Below are positions 19,049 to 27,044 of a stretch of DNA of 64,000 nt, piece after piece. The notes beneath the pieces are model-generated. The model had not been told where the DNA came from, searched no databases, and saw only the letters and a list, made by a program, of their open reading frames with translations. Each line of letters opens with the position of its first letter. Position 1 is the first letter of the stretch. The position numbers and the translations under genes were made by a program. Source of the stretch: Cryobacterium sp. PH31-AA6 (GTDB lineage: Bacteria > Actinomycetota > Actinomycetes > Actinomycetales > Microbacteriaceae); NCBI RefSeq assembly GCF_030063195.1, contig NZ_JASISS010000018.1, forward strand, positions 1 to 64,000, given 5' to 3'.

Positions 19049-19855
19049 ATGTGCGCGCGAGCATCCGAGCCCCCTCGGACTGATGCCACGGCGCTCACGG
19101 TCCGGGCAGCGCCGCTGGTGCTCGCCGAGCCCGCAGCCCTGGCTCCGGGACGAACGGATGCGGCCGGAATCCGGCCCAGGGCCACGCCGCCGGCACGTTC
19201 CGGTTCGCGGATCACCGTGCGCCGCATCTATGGGGTCGGCCGGATCGGACTGGCGGCGACCGGGGTTGCCGCCCTGCTGGGCTATTTCGAGTATGTTCTC
19301 GGCTTCGCCACCTTCGCGATCTACAACTACTTCAGCTATTTCACCGTGCTCAGCGGCATGGCCGCGATCGTCGCGTTCGTCGCCGCCGCGATCGTCGCCT
19401 TCAGACGGGAGGTCGACCCGCCGTGGCTGGACTGGTTCCGGCTGCTCATCACGACCTACATCATCGTCTCCGGGGTCGTCTTCCTGACCATCGTGATCCA
19501 GTCCTCGTCCCGCGCGTACACGATCGAGGTGCCCTGGTCCAGCCAACTGCTGCACTTCTGGATCCCCTCAATCGCCCTGCTCGACTGGCTCACGGATGCG
19601 GGCAAGGCCCGGCTGCCCTGGAAGACCACGGCCTGGGTGATGCTGGTGCCCGGCATCTGGGGTGCGTTCACTCTCACCCGTGGGGCGCTCGTGGGCTGGT
19701 ATCCGTACTTCTTCCTTGACCCGGCCCAGGTCAGCGGTCCGCTCGAGACCGTGCTCTACAGCCTGGTCGCGGTGGCGCTGTTCACCGGAATCGCCGCGGC
19801 GCTCACCGCGACGACGCGCCTGCCGCGCCGGGTGCCGCGGCCCCCACAGGGCTGA
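19049..19855 (+). CDS. Pr6Pr family membrane protein
   Basis: The 268-residue protein has a long Ala/Arg-rich cytoplasmic leader (about 58 residues) and then six hydrophobic helices, the first near RIGLAATGVAALLGYFEYVL. The sequence HFWIPSIALLDWLTDAGKAR and the WYPYFFLDP motif match the Pr6Pr (FAR-17a/AIG1-like) family of actinobacterial membrane proteins, whose function is not established. The FAR-17a/AIG1 relatives in eukaryotes are lipid (FAHFA) hydrolases, so a lipid role is possible but unproven. Confidence 0.82.
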   Translation: MCARASEPPRTDATALTVRAAPLVLAEPAALAPGRTDAAGIRPRATPPARSGSRITVRRIYGVGRIGLAATGVAALLGYFEYVLGFATFAIYNYFSYFTVLSGMAAIVAFVAAAIVAFRREVDPPWLDWFRLLITTYIIVSGVVFLTIVIQSSSRAYTIEVPWSSQLLHFWIPSIALLDWLTDAGKARLPWKTTAWVMLVPGIWGAFTLTRGALVGWYPYFFLDPAQVSGPLETVLYSLVAVALFTGIAAALTATTRLPRRVPRPPQG

Positions 19856-19923
19856 GCCACCGACCGGCTTGTCGTTCCGACCGACGCCGGCCTCACGGCC
19901 CGCGTCTCCGCCGAGTGCCGCTG

Positions 19924-21351
19924 CTACTTCGGCGTGGGCACGGGGGCCAGGAACGGCTCCAGGCTGCCCAGCGCGGACGCGAGGAACTCGTCGTCGTCGA
20001 CCTCGGCGAGGCGGACGGCACTCCCGGCCGCCACCAGCCCCATCAGCACCGGCTCGCCGGTGATCGGCACCATGTTGATCCAGACCTTGAAGTCGCCGTC
20101 GCCGCCGACCGTGCTCCAGAGCGGGGCTTCCGTGTCCCAGAAGGGCTCGTCGAACTGGAGCCAGACCTTGTCGAGCGTGCCGACGCCGAGCGCCGCGATC
20201 GCGCCGCGATGGGCGAAGGGCAGGGGCGGGGCGAATTCCATCACCTCGGTCTTCAGCACGCCGAGCGGGATCGTGACGATGACCCGGTCGGCGCCGAGCG
20301 ATTCGCCGGTGCCCAGGCGCAGGCTGACCCCGTCGTCCGAGTAGGCGAGCCGCGTGACCACGCTGGAGTCGAGCACATCGATGCCGTCGGCGGCATCCTT
20401 GACCAGGTTCGCGAAGCCGCCGAGAACGATCCGGTCGTCGTCGGCGCCCTGGTCCATCGAGGTGTACCAGGCTGACTGCAGGGCGACGGATGACCCCGCC
20501 TGCACGTTGAGGACGGCGGCGATCTCGTGGTCGAGCCAGTCGGTGTCGGAGACGCCGGTGTCGGCAGCCGTGGTCGAGAGCTTGGACGCGCCCGAATCGG
20601 CGAGGGCCTTCGCGACGGACACGTCGGCGGGCTGCTCCACCGCCCAGGCGAGGGCGGCCGCGACGGCCTTGGGACCGGTGTCGGGAACGGGAACCACCAG
20701 GCCGGCGGGGGTGCGGGTCTCCGTGGCACGGCCGAACGGCGCCGTGGAGACGCCGAGCCTGGTCAGGTCCTCGTCGAGCGAGGTCAGGCCACTGTGCCGA
20801 ACGAAGGAGGGGCCGAGTTCGATCGGGAACGGCCACTTCTTGTCGGTGACGGTGTAAATGCGGCCACCGATCCGGTCGCGGGCCTCGACCACGACCACGT
20901 CGAAGCCGGCATCCTGGAGCGATCGTGCCGCGGACAGGCCAGCGATGCCGGCGCCGATCACGGCGATCCGCTCGCCGGCCGTGGCCGTGCCGATCACCTC
21001 ACGGGCAGCGCGCAGGCCGGATTCGAGGGCGCCCTGGACGGTGCCGGGGAAGTCGGGTGAGGTGGCCTCGCCAGCGAAGAACACCCGGTCGCGCACGGGT
21101 TGGCTGAGCGCATCCCGTTGCTCGGGGGTGGCTCCGACGGCGGGAAAGCTGAACGAACCGCGCGCGAACGGGTCCGTCGACCAGGAGGTGCGGCGAACCA
21201 TCGCCGGCTTCGGAACCGCCGTCGCCGTCGGCGCCGGCTTCGGCGTTCCAGTCGGTCTCGGGCTCGGCGGAACGCAGGCGGTGAGCGCGAGCACGGAGAT
21301 CCCGGTGACCGAGCCGAGCAGGAAGGTTCGACGTTTCATGACGGTGACCAT
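19924..21351 (-). CDS. flavin amine oxidase-like lipoprotein with circularly permuted order
   Basis: The 475-residue protein starts with an RR-containing signal peptide ending in a lipobox (VLALTAC, Cys26); ATG at 21339 is an alternative start. After a Pro/Thr linker, residues 57-118 read WSTDPFARGSFSFPAVGATP, then DRVFFAGEATSPDFPGTVQG and SGLRAAREV. In flavin monoamine oxidases this FAD-contacting block forms the C-terminus. Here it precedes the Rossmann motif IAVIGAGIAGLSAARSL (GAGIAGL 133-139) and EARDRIGGRI (156-165). The protein ends at LGSLEPFLAPVPTPK, where the missing block would normally begin. The parts thus make a complete oxidase in permuted order, joined by a roughly ten-residue linker. 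It is probably exported and membrane-anchored; the substrate is unknown. Confidence 0.88.
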   Translation of the reverse strand: MVTVMKRRTFLLGSVTGISVLALTACVPPSPRPTGTPKPAPTATAVPKPAMVRRTSWSTDPFARGSFSFPAVGATPEQRDALSQPVRDRVFFAGEATSPDFPGTVQGALESGLRAAREVIGTATAGERIAVIGAGIAGLSAARSLQDAGFDVVVVEARDRIGGRIYTVTDKKWPFPIELGPSFVRHSGLTSLDEDLTRLGVSTAPFGRATETRTPAGLVVPVPDTGPKAVAAALAWAVEQPADVSVAKALADSGASKLSTTAADTGVSDTDWLDHEIAAVLNVQAGSSVALQSAWYTSMDQGADDDRIVLGGFANLVKDAADGIDVLDSSVVTRLAYSDDGVSLRLGTGESLGADRVIVTIPLGVLKTEVMEFAPPLPFAHRGAIAALGVGTLDKVWLQFDEPFWDTEAPLWSTVGGDGDFKVWINMVPITGEPVLMGLVAAGSAVRLAEVDDDEFLASALGSLEPFLAPVPTPK

Positions 21352-21467
21352 GCCAGTGCCGGCACGGACGCTCTCCTCTCCGAGCTTGACGGTGTGGTTG
21401 CTCCCAAACTACCTCAGGCGTCCGTGCATCCGCCGCCCCCGCGCGGCCGGGGCGCGTGCGCGGTTGG

Positions 21468-23138
21468 TCAGGCCGGTGGGAGCAGGAAACCGTCGCCGAT
21501 GAGGCCGCGCACGCTGGGCAGGAGCTCGGCGGCGAGATCGCCCTCGTCGGCGTCCAGCAGCTCGGCGAGCGCCGACACGATCGAGCCGACGTCGAGGTCG
21601 CCGTCGCACGCGCCGACGAGGGCCGCGAGCGCCGTGTCCAGCGACACCGAGCGGCCGAATCCGCCGCCCTGGTGCAGGGTCATCAGCGTCGGATCCTCCT
21701 GGCCCGGCCAGTAGTGACGTTCCTCGGTGACGTCGGATGCCACGGTGAGCCTGGTGCGGGCCAGGCGGGCGTCATCCATCGCCGCCGTTTTGTCGTGCGC
21801 GGCCAGGCAGGCTGCCAGGTGGCTGCCGATGCCGGCCGGGTTGTGGCCGAGCGCGCCCGGCAGTCGCTCGAGCCGGCGGAGGGCCGTCTCGGCGCGGGCG
21901 GGACGGCGGAGGAGCATGTAGCCGAACCCCACCTGGCTGACGTCGCGGGCCTCGAAATCGTCCAGCCAGGCGCCGTAGAGCCGGTCGAAGTCGGCCGTGC
22001 CCGGCCGGGTGCCGCCGTCGCGGATCCAGGTCTCTGCGTAGAGCGCGGGAGACTGCACCTCGCGCTCGATGATCCACGCGTCAAGGGCGGGCGCGGGGGC
22101 TGGGGCGGCCGGCGCATCCGGGGAGTCGAGCCAATGGTCGAGGCGGCTGAAGGCATCCTGATCGGTGCGGTATTCCCAGTTGCCGAGCAGCTGGGCGATG
22201 CCGCCGGGCGTGAGGTGTTCGGCGGCGCCGCGCACGACGGCCTCGACGAGGGCGTCGCCGACCATGCCGCCGTCGCGATACTCGTAGCTGGGAACGCCCT
22301 CGGTGCGCGGGGTGATCACGAACGGCGGGTTGGAGATGATGTGGTCGAACCGCTCCCCCGCGACCGGCTCGAACAGGCTGCCGAGCCGGAATTCGATGTT
22401 CGGAATGCCGTTGAGTTCGGCGTTGAACGCCGCCAGTTCGAGGGCGCGCACCGAGATGTCGGTCGCGACCACGCGGTCGGCGTGCCGGGCCGCGTGCATG
22501 GCCTGGATGCCGCAGCCCGTGCCGAGGTCGAGCGCGGTGGCCACCCTGGCCGGGATCAGCAGTCCGCTCAGGGTGAGGGAGGCCCCGCCGACGCCGAGCA
22601 CATGCGTCTCGCCGAGCGCGCGGCCGAGCGCGAGTTCGCCGAGGTCGGAGGCGATCCACCAGCTGCCGGCACCGTGTTCGTCGACGAAGCTGTAGGGCCG
22701 CAGTTCGATCAGTGGGCGCAGGAGCGCCGCCGCCTCCGGGGTTCCGGGGCCGCCCGGGCCGGTACCGGTCTCGGTTGCCGGCGCGCCGGCCGGGGCCGCC
22801 GTTCCGGGTGCATCGGCCGGAGCCTCGTCGGCCACCAGCCCGAGTGCCTGGGCGCCCACCACACCGAGCCTGGGGAGGGCCGCCGCGAGATCGGCACGCG
22901 AAACGGGCAGGCCGAGCACGAACAGCTGCGCCAGGGTCGCGGACGATTCCGCCCGCCCGAGCCTGACCCGGAGAGCGTCGAGCGCCCGCTGGGCCGGCAC
23001 CCGCTGGTTGCGACGGAGCGCGGCATCCGCTTCTCTCCCCCACAGTCCGGTCAGCGCCGAAACGGAGTAGTGGGCGGCGCCGAGGTCGGCTCGGAGCTGG
23101 TCAACGAGTGCAGAAGTCACTGCACCATTCAACTGCAC
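21468..23138 (-). CDS. class I SAM-dependent methyltransferase
   Basis: The 556-residue protein has an N-terminal helical domain (about 190 residues) followed by a Rossmann methyltransferase core: ATALDLGTGCGIQAMHAARH (motif I), then VVATDISVRALELAAFNAEL. The catalytic-type NPPF motif is in FDHIISNPPFVITPR. NPPF/NPPY motifs mark methyltransferases acting on exocyclic amines of bases or on glutamine side chains (RlmG/PrmC-like). The C-terminal 200 residues are an added domain without a motif I recognise. It is probably an RNA or protein methyltransferase; the target is not clear. Confidence 0.85.
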   Translation of the reverse strand: MQLNGAVTSALVDQLRADLGAAHYSVSALTGLWGREADAALRRNQRVPAQRALDALRVRLGRAESSATLAQLFVLGLPVSRADLAAALPRLGVVGAQALGLVADEAPADAPGTAAPAGAPATETGTGPGGPGTPEAAALLRPLIELRPYSFVDEHGAGSWWIASDLGELALGRALGETHVLGVGGASLTLSGLLIPARVATALDLGTGCGIQAMHAARHADRVVATDISVRALELAAFNAELNGIPNIEFRLGSLFEPVAGERFDHIISNPPFVITPRTEGVPSYEYRDGGMVGDALVEAVVRGAAEHLTPGGIAQLLGNWEYRTDQDAFSRLDHWLDSPDAPAAPAPAPALDAWIIEREVQSPALYAETWIRDGGTRPGTADFDRLYGAWLDDFEARDVSQVGFGYMLLRRPARAETALRRLERLPGALGHNPAGIGSHLAACLAAHDKTAAMDDARLARTRLTVASDVTEERHYWPGQEDPTLMTLHQGGGFGRSVSLDTALAALVGACDGDLDVGSIVSALAELLDADEGDLAAELLPSVRGLIGDGFLLPPA

Positions 23139-23179
23139 GCCGAGCCTCCCCTCCCCCGCCTACTCCCCGCCCGCCCCTG

Positions 23180-23271
23180 GCATAACTCCTGCTATTTATG
23201 GAGCCGGCATCCGCCTGCCCCGGAATCCCGGGCCGAAAATCCTGGCAGCCTCCGATTTGCAGGAGTTATGC
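23180..23271. repeat. 92-bp palindromic repeat element, copy A
   Basis: Perfect 13-bp terminal inverted repeats (GCATAACTCCTGC at 23180-23192; GCAGGAGTTATGC at 23259-23271) enclose a diverged middle containing CGGAATCCCGGGC. The same ends, exact length and a similar core recur at 24218-24309. Together they bracket the SDR gene. Confidence 0.9.
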
Positions 23272-23324
23272 AGGGTTGGGCGCGGGGATGCCTTTGCCGG
23301 GGCGAAGGTCACCCGGCCGGCCGG

Positions 23325-24161
23325 TCAGCGGGATCGGCGGCGTTCCTCGGCGATGCTGTTCCCGCCGTCGACGACGATCGTCTGGCCGGTGACGTAGGAG
23401 GCCCCCGGCGAGGCGAGCCAGGCGATCACGGATGCCACTTCCGCGGCCGTCCCGCTCCGCCCGGCGGGCACGAGGCCGCCTTCGATCGCTTCGCTGTCGA
23501 GCTGGGAGCCCGTCTCGATCCAGCCGGGGGCGACCGCGTTCGCCGTGATGCCGTGCTCGGCTTCGTCCACGGCGAGCGCCCGGGTGAGGCCGGCGAGCCC
23601 GGCCTTGGCCGCGGCGTAGGCGACATCGCCGCGCGACGCCATCACCGGCCCGCTCACGCTCGACACCGTCACGACGCGACCCCAGCCCGCCGCCCGCATG
23701 AAGCCGACCACGGTCCGGGTGGCGTGGAACGCCGTCGAGAGGTTGATGGCGAGGCCACGGTCCCACTCCTCCGGGCTCGTGGTCACGTCCCCGTGCAGCA
23801 TCCCGGCGTCGCCGACCGCGACCATGCCGGCGTTGTTCACGAGAATCGTCGGGGCAAGGTTCGCGGCGGCCAGCGCCTCGGCGAGCACCCAGGCGCCGGC
23901 CGCGGCGTCGAGGGTGCAGACGATGCCCGTTGCGTCTACTCCCAGGCCCAGGGCCGCCAGCTCCGCGACGCGATCGTGCACCCGTTCGCTCGTCGCGGTG
24001 AGCACCACCCGGGCGCCGAGCTCGCCGAGCATCCGTGCCGCGGCGAAACCGATGCCGGATGCGCTTCCGGCCCCGGTGACCAGCGCCGTGCGCCCGGTGA
24101 GGTCCCACGCTGCGGGGAGGGCGAGGGTCGCGGGTGTCTGAACGGTGCCGGGGTGAGTCAT
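23325..24161 (-). CDS. SDR family oxidoreductase
   Basis: The 278-residue protein shows the full short-chain dehydrogenase pattern: cofactor motif TALVTGAGSASGIGFAAARM, the NNAG strand (ILVNNAGMVAVG), the catalytic serine in VVTVSSVSGPV, and YAAAKAGLAG as the catalytic Tyr-x-x-x-Lys. The C-terminal PAGRSGTAAEVASVIAWLAS, SYVTGQTIVVDGGN is also typical. It uses NAD(P)H to reduce or oxidise a carbonyl/alcohol that cannot be named. It stands alone between two 92-bp palindromic repeats. Confidence 0.92.
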   Translation of the reverse strand: MTHPGTVQTPATLALPAAWDLTGRTALVTGAGSASGIGFAAARMLGELGARVVLTATSERVHDRVAELAALGLGVDATGIVCTLDAAAGAWVLAEALAAANLAPTILVNNAGMVAVGDAGMLHGDVTTSPEEWDRGLAINLSTAFHATRTVVGFMRAAGWGRVVTVSSVSGPVMASRGDVAYAAAKAGLAGLTRALAVDEAEHGITANAVAPGWIETGSQLDSEAIEGGLVPAGRSGTAAEVASVIAWLASPGASYVTGQTIVVDGGNSIAEERRRSR

Positions 24162-24217
24162 GGCGTCACCCTAGCCGAGCATCCGCGCCGCCGACCGAAG
24201 CTTCCCGGGTCTTCCGT

Positions 24218-24309
24218 GCATAACTCCTGCAATTTCTGACTCCGGCTGATCCGCGCCTCGGAATCACGGGCAACTTCAGAAGCCCCCGGCCGAATTGCAG
24301 GAGTTATGC
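24218..24309. repeat. 92-bp palindromic repeat element, copy B
   Basis: It has the same 13-bp terminal inverted repeats as copy A (24218-24230 and 24297-24309), the same 92-bp length, and a core CGGAATCACGGGC in the same direction. The middle is diverged from copy A. It lies between the SDR start and the stop of the LacI gene. Confidence 0.9.
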
Positions 24310-24414
24310 CCAAGACCGACGCAGGACCCCCTGTGCCGGTGAGGGGGCAGCAGGTGAGGGGCGGCTAGAGCCGGCCCAGGGTGATGGGGGCCGGCGAAAA
24401 CCAGGTGTTACGCG

Positions 24415-25512
24415 TCAATTCGGGACGGGGTCAACGGCAGGCACTGCGGGCGAGCGGGTCGGGGTCCCGGCGGGGTCCATGGGGATGGCGGCGAACCGCC
24501 GTTCGACCAGGCGCGGCTTGACCAGCCGGTGGCGCGGCGCGGTCGACTCCGGTGCGGCGTCGATCCGGCCCTCGAACTCCCCGGTCAGCAACTCGAGCAC
24601 GCCGGCGGCAACCTCGTCGACGGACTGGTCGACGCTCGATAGCCCGATCGCGGCGGCGATCGGCGTGTTGTCGTAGCCCGTGACGGGAATCCGCTCCGGG
24701 TTGGCGATCATGGCGCCGAGGGCGAGCGAGTCGCTCGCGCAGAGGACGGCGTCGATCCGCCCCGCGGCGGCGCGCAGCCGCTGCATGGCCGCCGTACCCT
24801 CGCTGACCCCGTCAGCGGTGACGACCTCGAGACGGGCGAGTTCAGCCTCCGGCACGTCGCCGCGTTCGAGCATGGCGTCGTGCCAGCCCCTCCGGCGGTC
24901 GTCACCCGTTCCGGACGGGCTCGGCCAGCCAATGAACGCGATACGTTTCGCGCCGGCCTCCTGCTGCGCCCGGGTAGCCGAGTGCAGACCATGCCAGCCG
25001 TCGACATCCACCCAGAGGTGTTCCGGCTGATTCAGGTCGTCGCTTCCCCACGGCCGCCCAAAGGTAACGAAGGCAATCTTCTTCTTCAGCAGCCATTTCG
25101 TGCGCGGATCACCGGCCGATGTCGACGTCAACACGAAACCGTCGACATCCGCCCCGTCGTTCAGGCGCCGGAACTGGGCGATCTCGTCCTCGGGGCTTGT
25201 TGCCGTGAACAACAGCACGCGCAGCCCCTTGGCGTCGGCCTGTTCGGTCAGGGCGTGCAGGAAACTGTCGAGCACGGAGCCCGAGATCCCGTCGATCATC
25301 GGGTCCAGACGGATACCGATCGTCGAGCTCCGTCGGGTGCGCAGCCGCCTGGCGGAGGCGTGCGGGCGGTAGCCGAGCGATTCGATGGCAGCCTCCACGC
25401 GCGTGCGCGTGTCCAGGCGCACGATCTCGGGTGAATTCATCACATTCGACACGGTCTGGCGGGAAACCCCGGCAGCCAGGGCAACGTCGGTCACCGTGGG
25501 GAATTCAGCCAT
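24415..25512 (-). CDS. LacI family transcriptional regulator of the second sugar locus
   Basis: CAGGAG precedes the ATG. The 365-residue protein begins with the headpiece PTVTDVALAAGVSRQTVSNV and the hinge YRPHASARRLRTRRSSTIGI. The sensor domain includes DGFVLTSTSAGDPR and SLALGAMIANPERIPVTGYD. It is divergent from the importer operon at 25779 and is separated from it by 266 bp containing three TTGATCGA-type sites. It therefore probably represses that operon. The C-terminal 30 residues are a Pro/Thr-rich tail. Confidence 0.92.
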   Translation of the reverse strand: MAEFPTVTDVALAAGVSRQTVSNVMNSPEIVRLDTRTRVEAAIESLGYRPHASARRLRTRRSSTIGIRLDPMIDGISGSVLDSFLHALTEQADAKGLRVLLFTATSPEDEIAQFRRLNDGADVDGFVLTSTSAGDPRTKWLLKKKIAFVTFGRPWGSDDLNQPEHLWVDVDGWHGLHSATRAQQEAGAKRIAFIGWPSPSGTGDDRRRGWHDAMLERGDVPEAELARLEVVTADGVSEGTAAMQRLRAAAGRIDAVLCASDSLALGAMIANPERIPVTGYDNTPIAAAIGLSSVDQSVDEVAAGVLELLTGEFEGRIDAAPESTAPRHRLVKPRLVERRFAAIPMDPAGTPTRSPAVPAVDPVPN

Positions 25513-25648
25513 TGCCGCTCCTGTCCGATAGCTCCCCGTGCCTTGTGCCGCGTGGGTTGAACGATAAAAGTCAGACTAGCGCGTTCGGCCAGTCCCACTC
25601 CTCCCGACCGCCCCGCGACCCGACGGCATCCCTCGACCTCGATCACGG

Positions 25649-25710
25649 ATATTGATCGACCCGGCACAGCAAATATTTTATCGATCCAAGAAAACATTTG
25701 ATCGATCAAA
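25649..25710. promoter_or_regulatory. three LacI-type operator-like sites
   Basis: A perfect palindrome TTTGATCGATCAAA lies at 25697-25710. A weaker copy TTTATCGATCCAAG is at 25677-25690 and a third ATATTGATCGAC at 25649-25660. Their centres are about 25 and 21 bp apart. The central CG and A/T-rich arms fit LacI-family operators for the adjacent regulator. Confidence 0.7.
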
Positions 25711-25726
25711 TAAAGTCGGCTATCGT
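25698..25726 (+). promoter_or_regulatory. promoter of the second sugar-importer operon
   Basis: TTGATC at 25698-25703 and TATCGT at 25721-25726 are spaced by 17 bases. The -35 box is inside the palindromic operator at 25697-25710, which gives a direct mechanism for repression. The ribosome binding site AAGGAG follows just before the ATG at 25779. Confidence 0.6.
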
Positions 25727-25778
25727 GACCATCACACACGCAAATCGCGCCATAGAGCGCGACCGAAGGAGAATAACA

Positions 25779-27038
25779 ATGCAACGACGCAACTCCCGCT
25801 GGCTGATCGGATCCGGCCTCGCCCTGACTGGCGTCCTCGCCCTCAGCGCCTGCAGCTCCGGATTCAGCGGCGGCGACTCCGCGGGCTCCAGCGACGGCAA
25901 GCTGACGAGCGACTCAAGCAAGAGCCTCACCGTCCTCATCGGTTCGAGCGGCGACGCCGAGACAAAGGCGGTCAACTCCGCGGTCGCGTCCTGGGCGGCA
26001 TCGAGCGGCACGGCGGCAACGGTCTCCGTTGCCAGCGACCTCAACCAGCAGCTCGCCCAGGGCTTCGCCGCCAAGAAACCGGCCGATGTGTTCTACCTGT
26101 CCACGGATGCCCTCGCCGGCTACGCATCGAACGGTTCCCTGCTCGCCTACGGCGACAGCCTCTCCAACAAGGGCGATTTCTACCCGAGCCTCGTGAAGTC
26201 CTTCACTTACGACGGCCAGTTCTACTGCGCACCCAAAGATTTCTCCACCCTCGGCCTCGTGATCAACACGGATGCCTGGGCGAAGGCCGGACTCACCGAC
26301 GCGGACATCCCCACGACGTGGGACCAGCTCGAAACCGTGGCCAAGAAGCTGACCACCCCTGACCAGATCGGTCTCGCCATCGGTGGCGAGTACGCTCGCG
26401 CCGGCGCCTTCATGGCGCAGGCCGGCGGCAACCTCATGAACGAGGACAGCTCGAAGGCGACCGCGAACACCCCGGAGGCCGTCGCGGGCCTCACCGAGGT
26501 GAAGAAACTCCTGAACGACGGCGTGATGAAGTACGCCAAGGACGTGGGAGCAGGCTGGGGCGGCGAGGCCTTCGGTAAGCAGCTCGCGGCCATGACGATT
26601 GAGGGCAACTGGATCACCGGTGCCATGTCCAACGACTTCCCGGACGTGAAGTACACGGTTGCTGAGCTTCCGGCCGGCCCGGCCGGCAAGGGCACCATGC
26701 AGTTCACCAACTGCTGGGGCATCGCCGCCGACAGCCCCAACCAGGCCGCCGCGCTGGGGCTCGTCGAACAGTTGACCAGCAAGGACTCCCAGCTGGCCTT
26801 CTCCACCGCCTTCGGCCCGATGCCGTCGATCAAGTCGGCGGCTTCCGACTGGAAGACCGCGAACGCGGCGCTCGTCCCGTTCCTCAACGGTGCGGACTAC
26901 GCCGTCGGCACGCCGACCGCGAAGGGCGCGGCGGATGTCGTGACCGAGCTGAACTCGAAGCTCGAGTCGCTCAAGTCGGGCGATCCCCAGCAGATCCTCG
27001 ACGCCGCCCAGAAGAACCTCGAAGCGCTGCTGAAGTAG
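25779..27038 (+). CDS. extracellular solute-binding lipoprotein of the second sugar importer
   Basis: AAGGAG precedes the ATG at 25779; an in-frame ATG at 25698 lies inside the promoter and is rejected. The 419-residue protein has a lipoprotein signal (LIGSGLALTGVLALSAC). It then shows a family 1 sugar-binding fold: SLTVLIGSSGDAETKAVNSA, DVFYLSTDALAGYASNG, FYCAPKDFSTLGLVINTDAW and WDQLETVAKKLTTPDQ. It captures a carbohydrate outside the cell for the permeases encoded next. The debranching-type glucosidase at the end of the operon suggests malto- or other gluco-oligosaccharides; that is an inference. Confidence 0.92.
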   Translation: MQRRNSRWLIGSGLALTGVLALSACSSGFSGGDSAGSSDGKLTSDSSKSLTVLIGSSGDAETKAVNSAVASWAASSGTAATVSVASDLNQQLAQGFAAKKPADVFYLSTDALAGYASNGSLLAYGDSLSNKGDFYPSLVKSFTYDGQFYCAPKDFSTLGLVINTDAWAKAGLTDADIPTTWDQLETVAKKLTTPDQIGLAIGGEYARAGAFMAQAGGNLMNEDSSKATANTPEAVAGLTEVKKLLNDGVMKYAKDVGAGWGGEAFGKQLAAMTIEGNWITGAMSNDFPDVKYTVAELPAGPAGKGTMQFTNCWGIAADSPNQAAALGLVEQLTSKDSQLAFSTAFGPMPSIKSAASDWKTANAALVPFLNGADYAVGTPTAKGAADVVTELNSKLESLKSGDPQQILDAAQKNLEALLK

Positions 27039-27044
27039 TTCGAC

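Noticed and set aside
21456-24239. A 927-codon open frame on the plus strand
   Set aside because: It is antisense to the methyltransferase and SDR genes, whose motifs are clear. High GC leaves the opposite strand nearly stop-free. The frame's residue make-up is Arg/Gly/Ala-rich without any domain.
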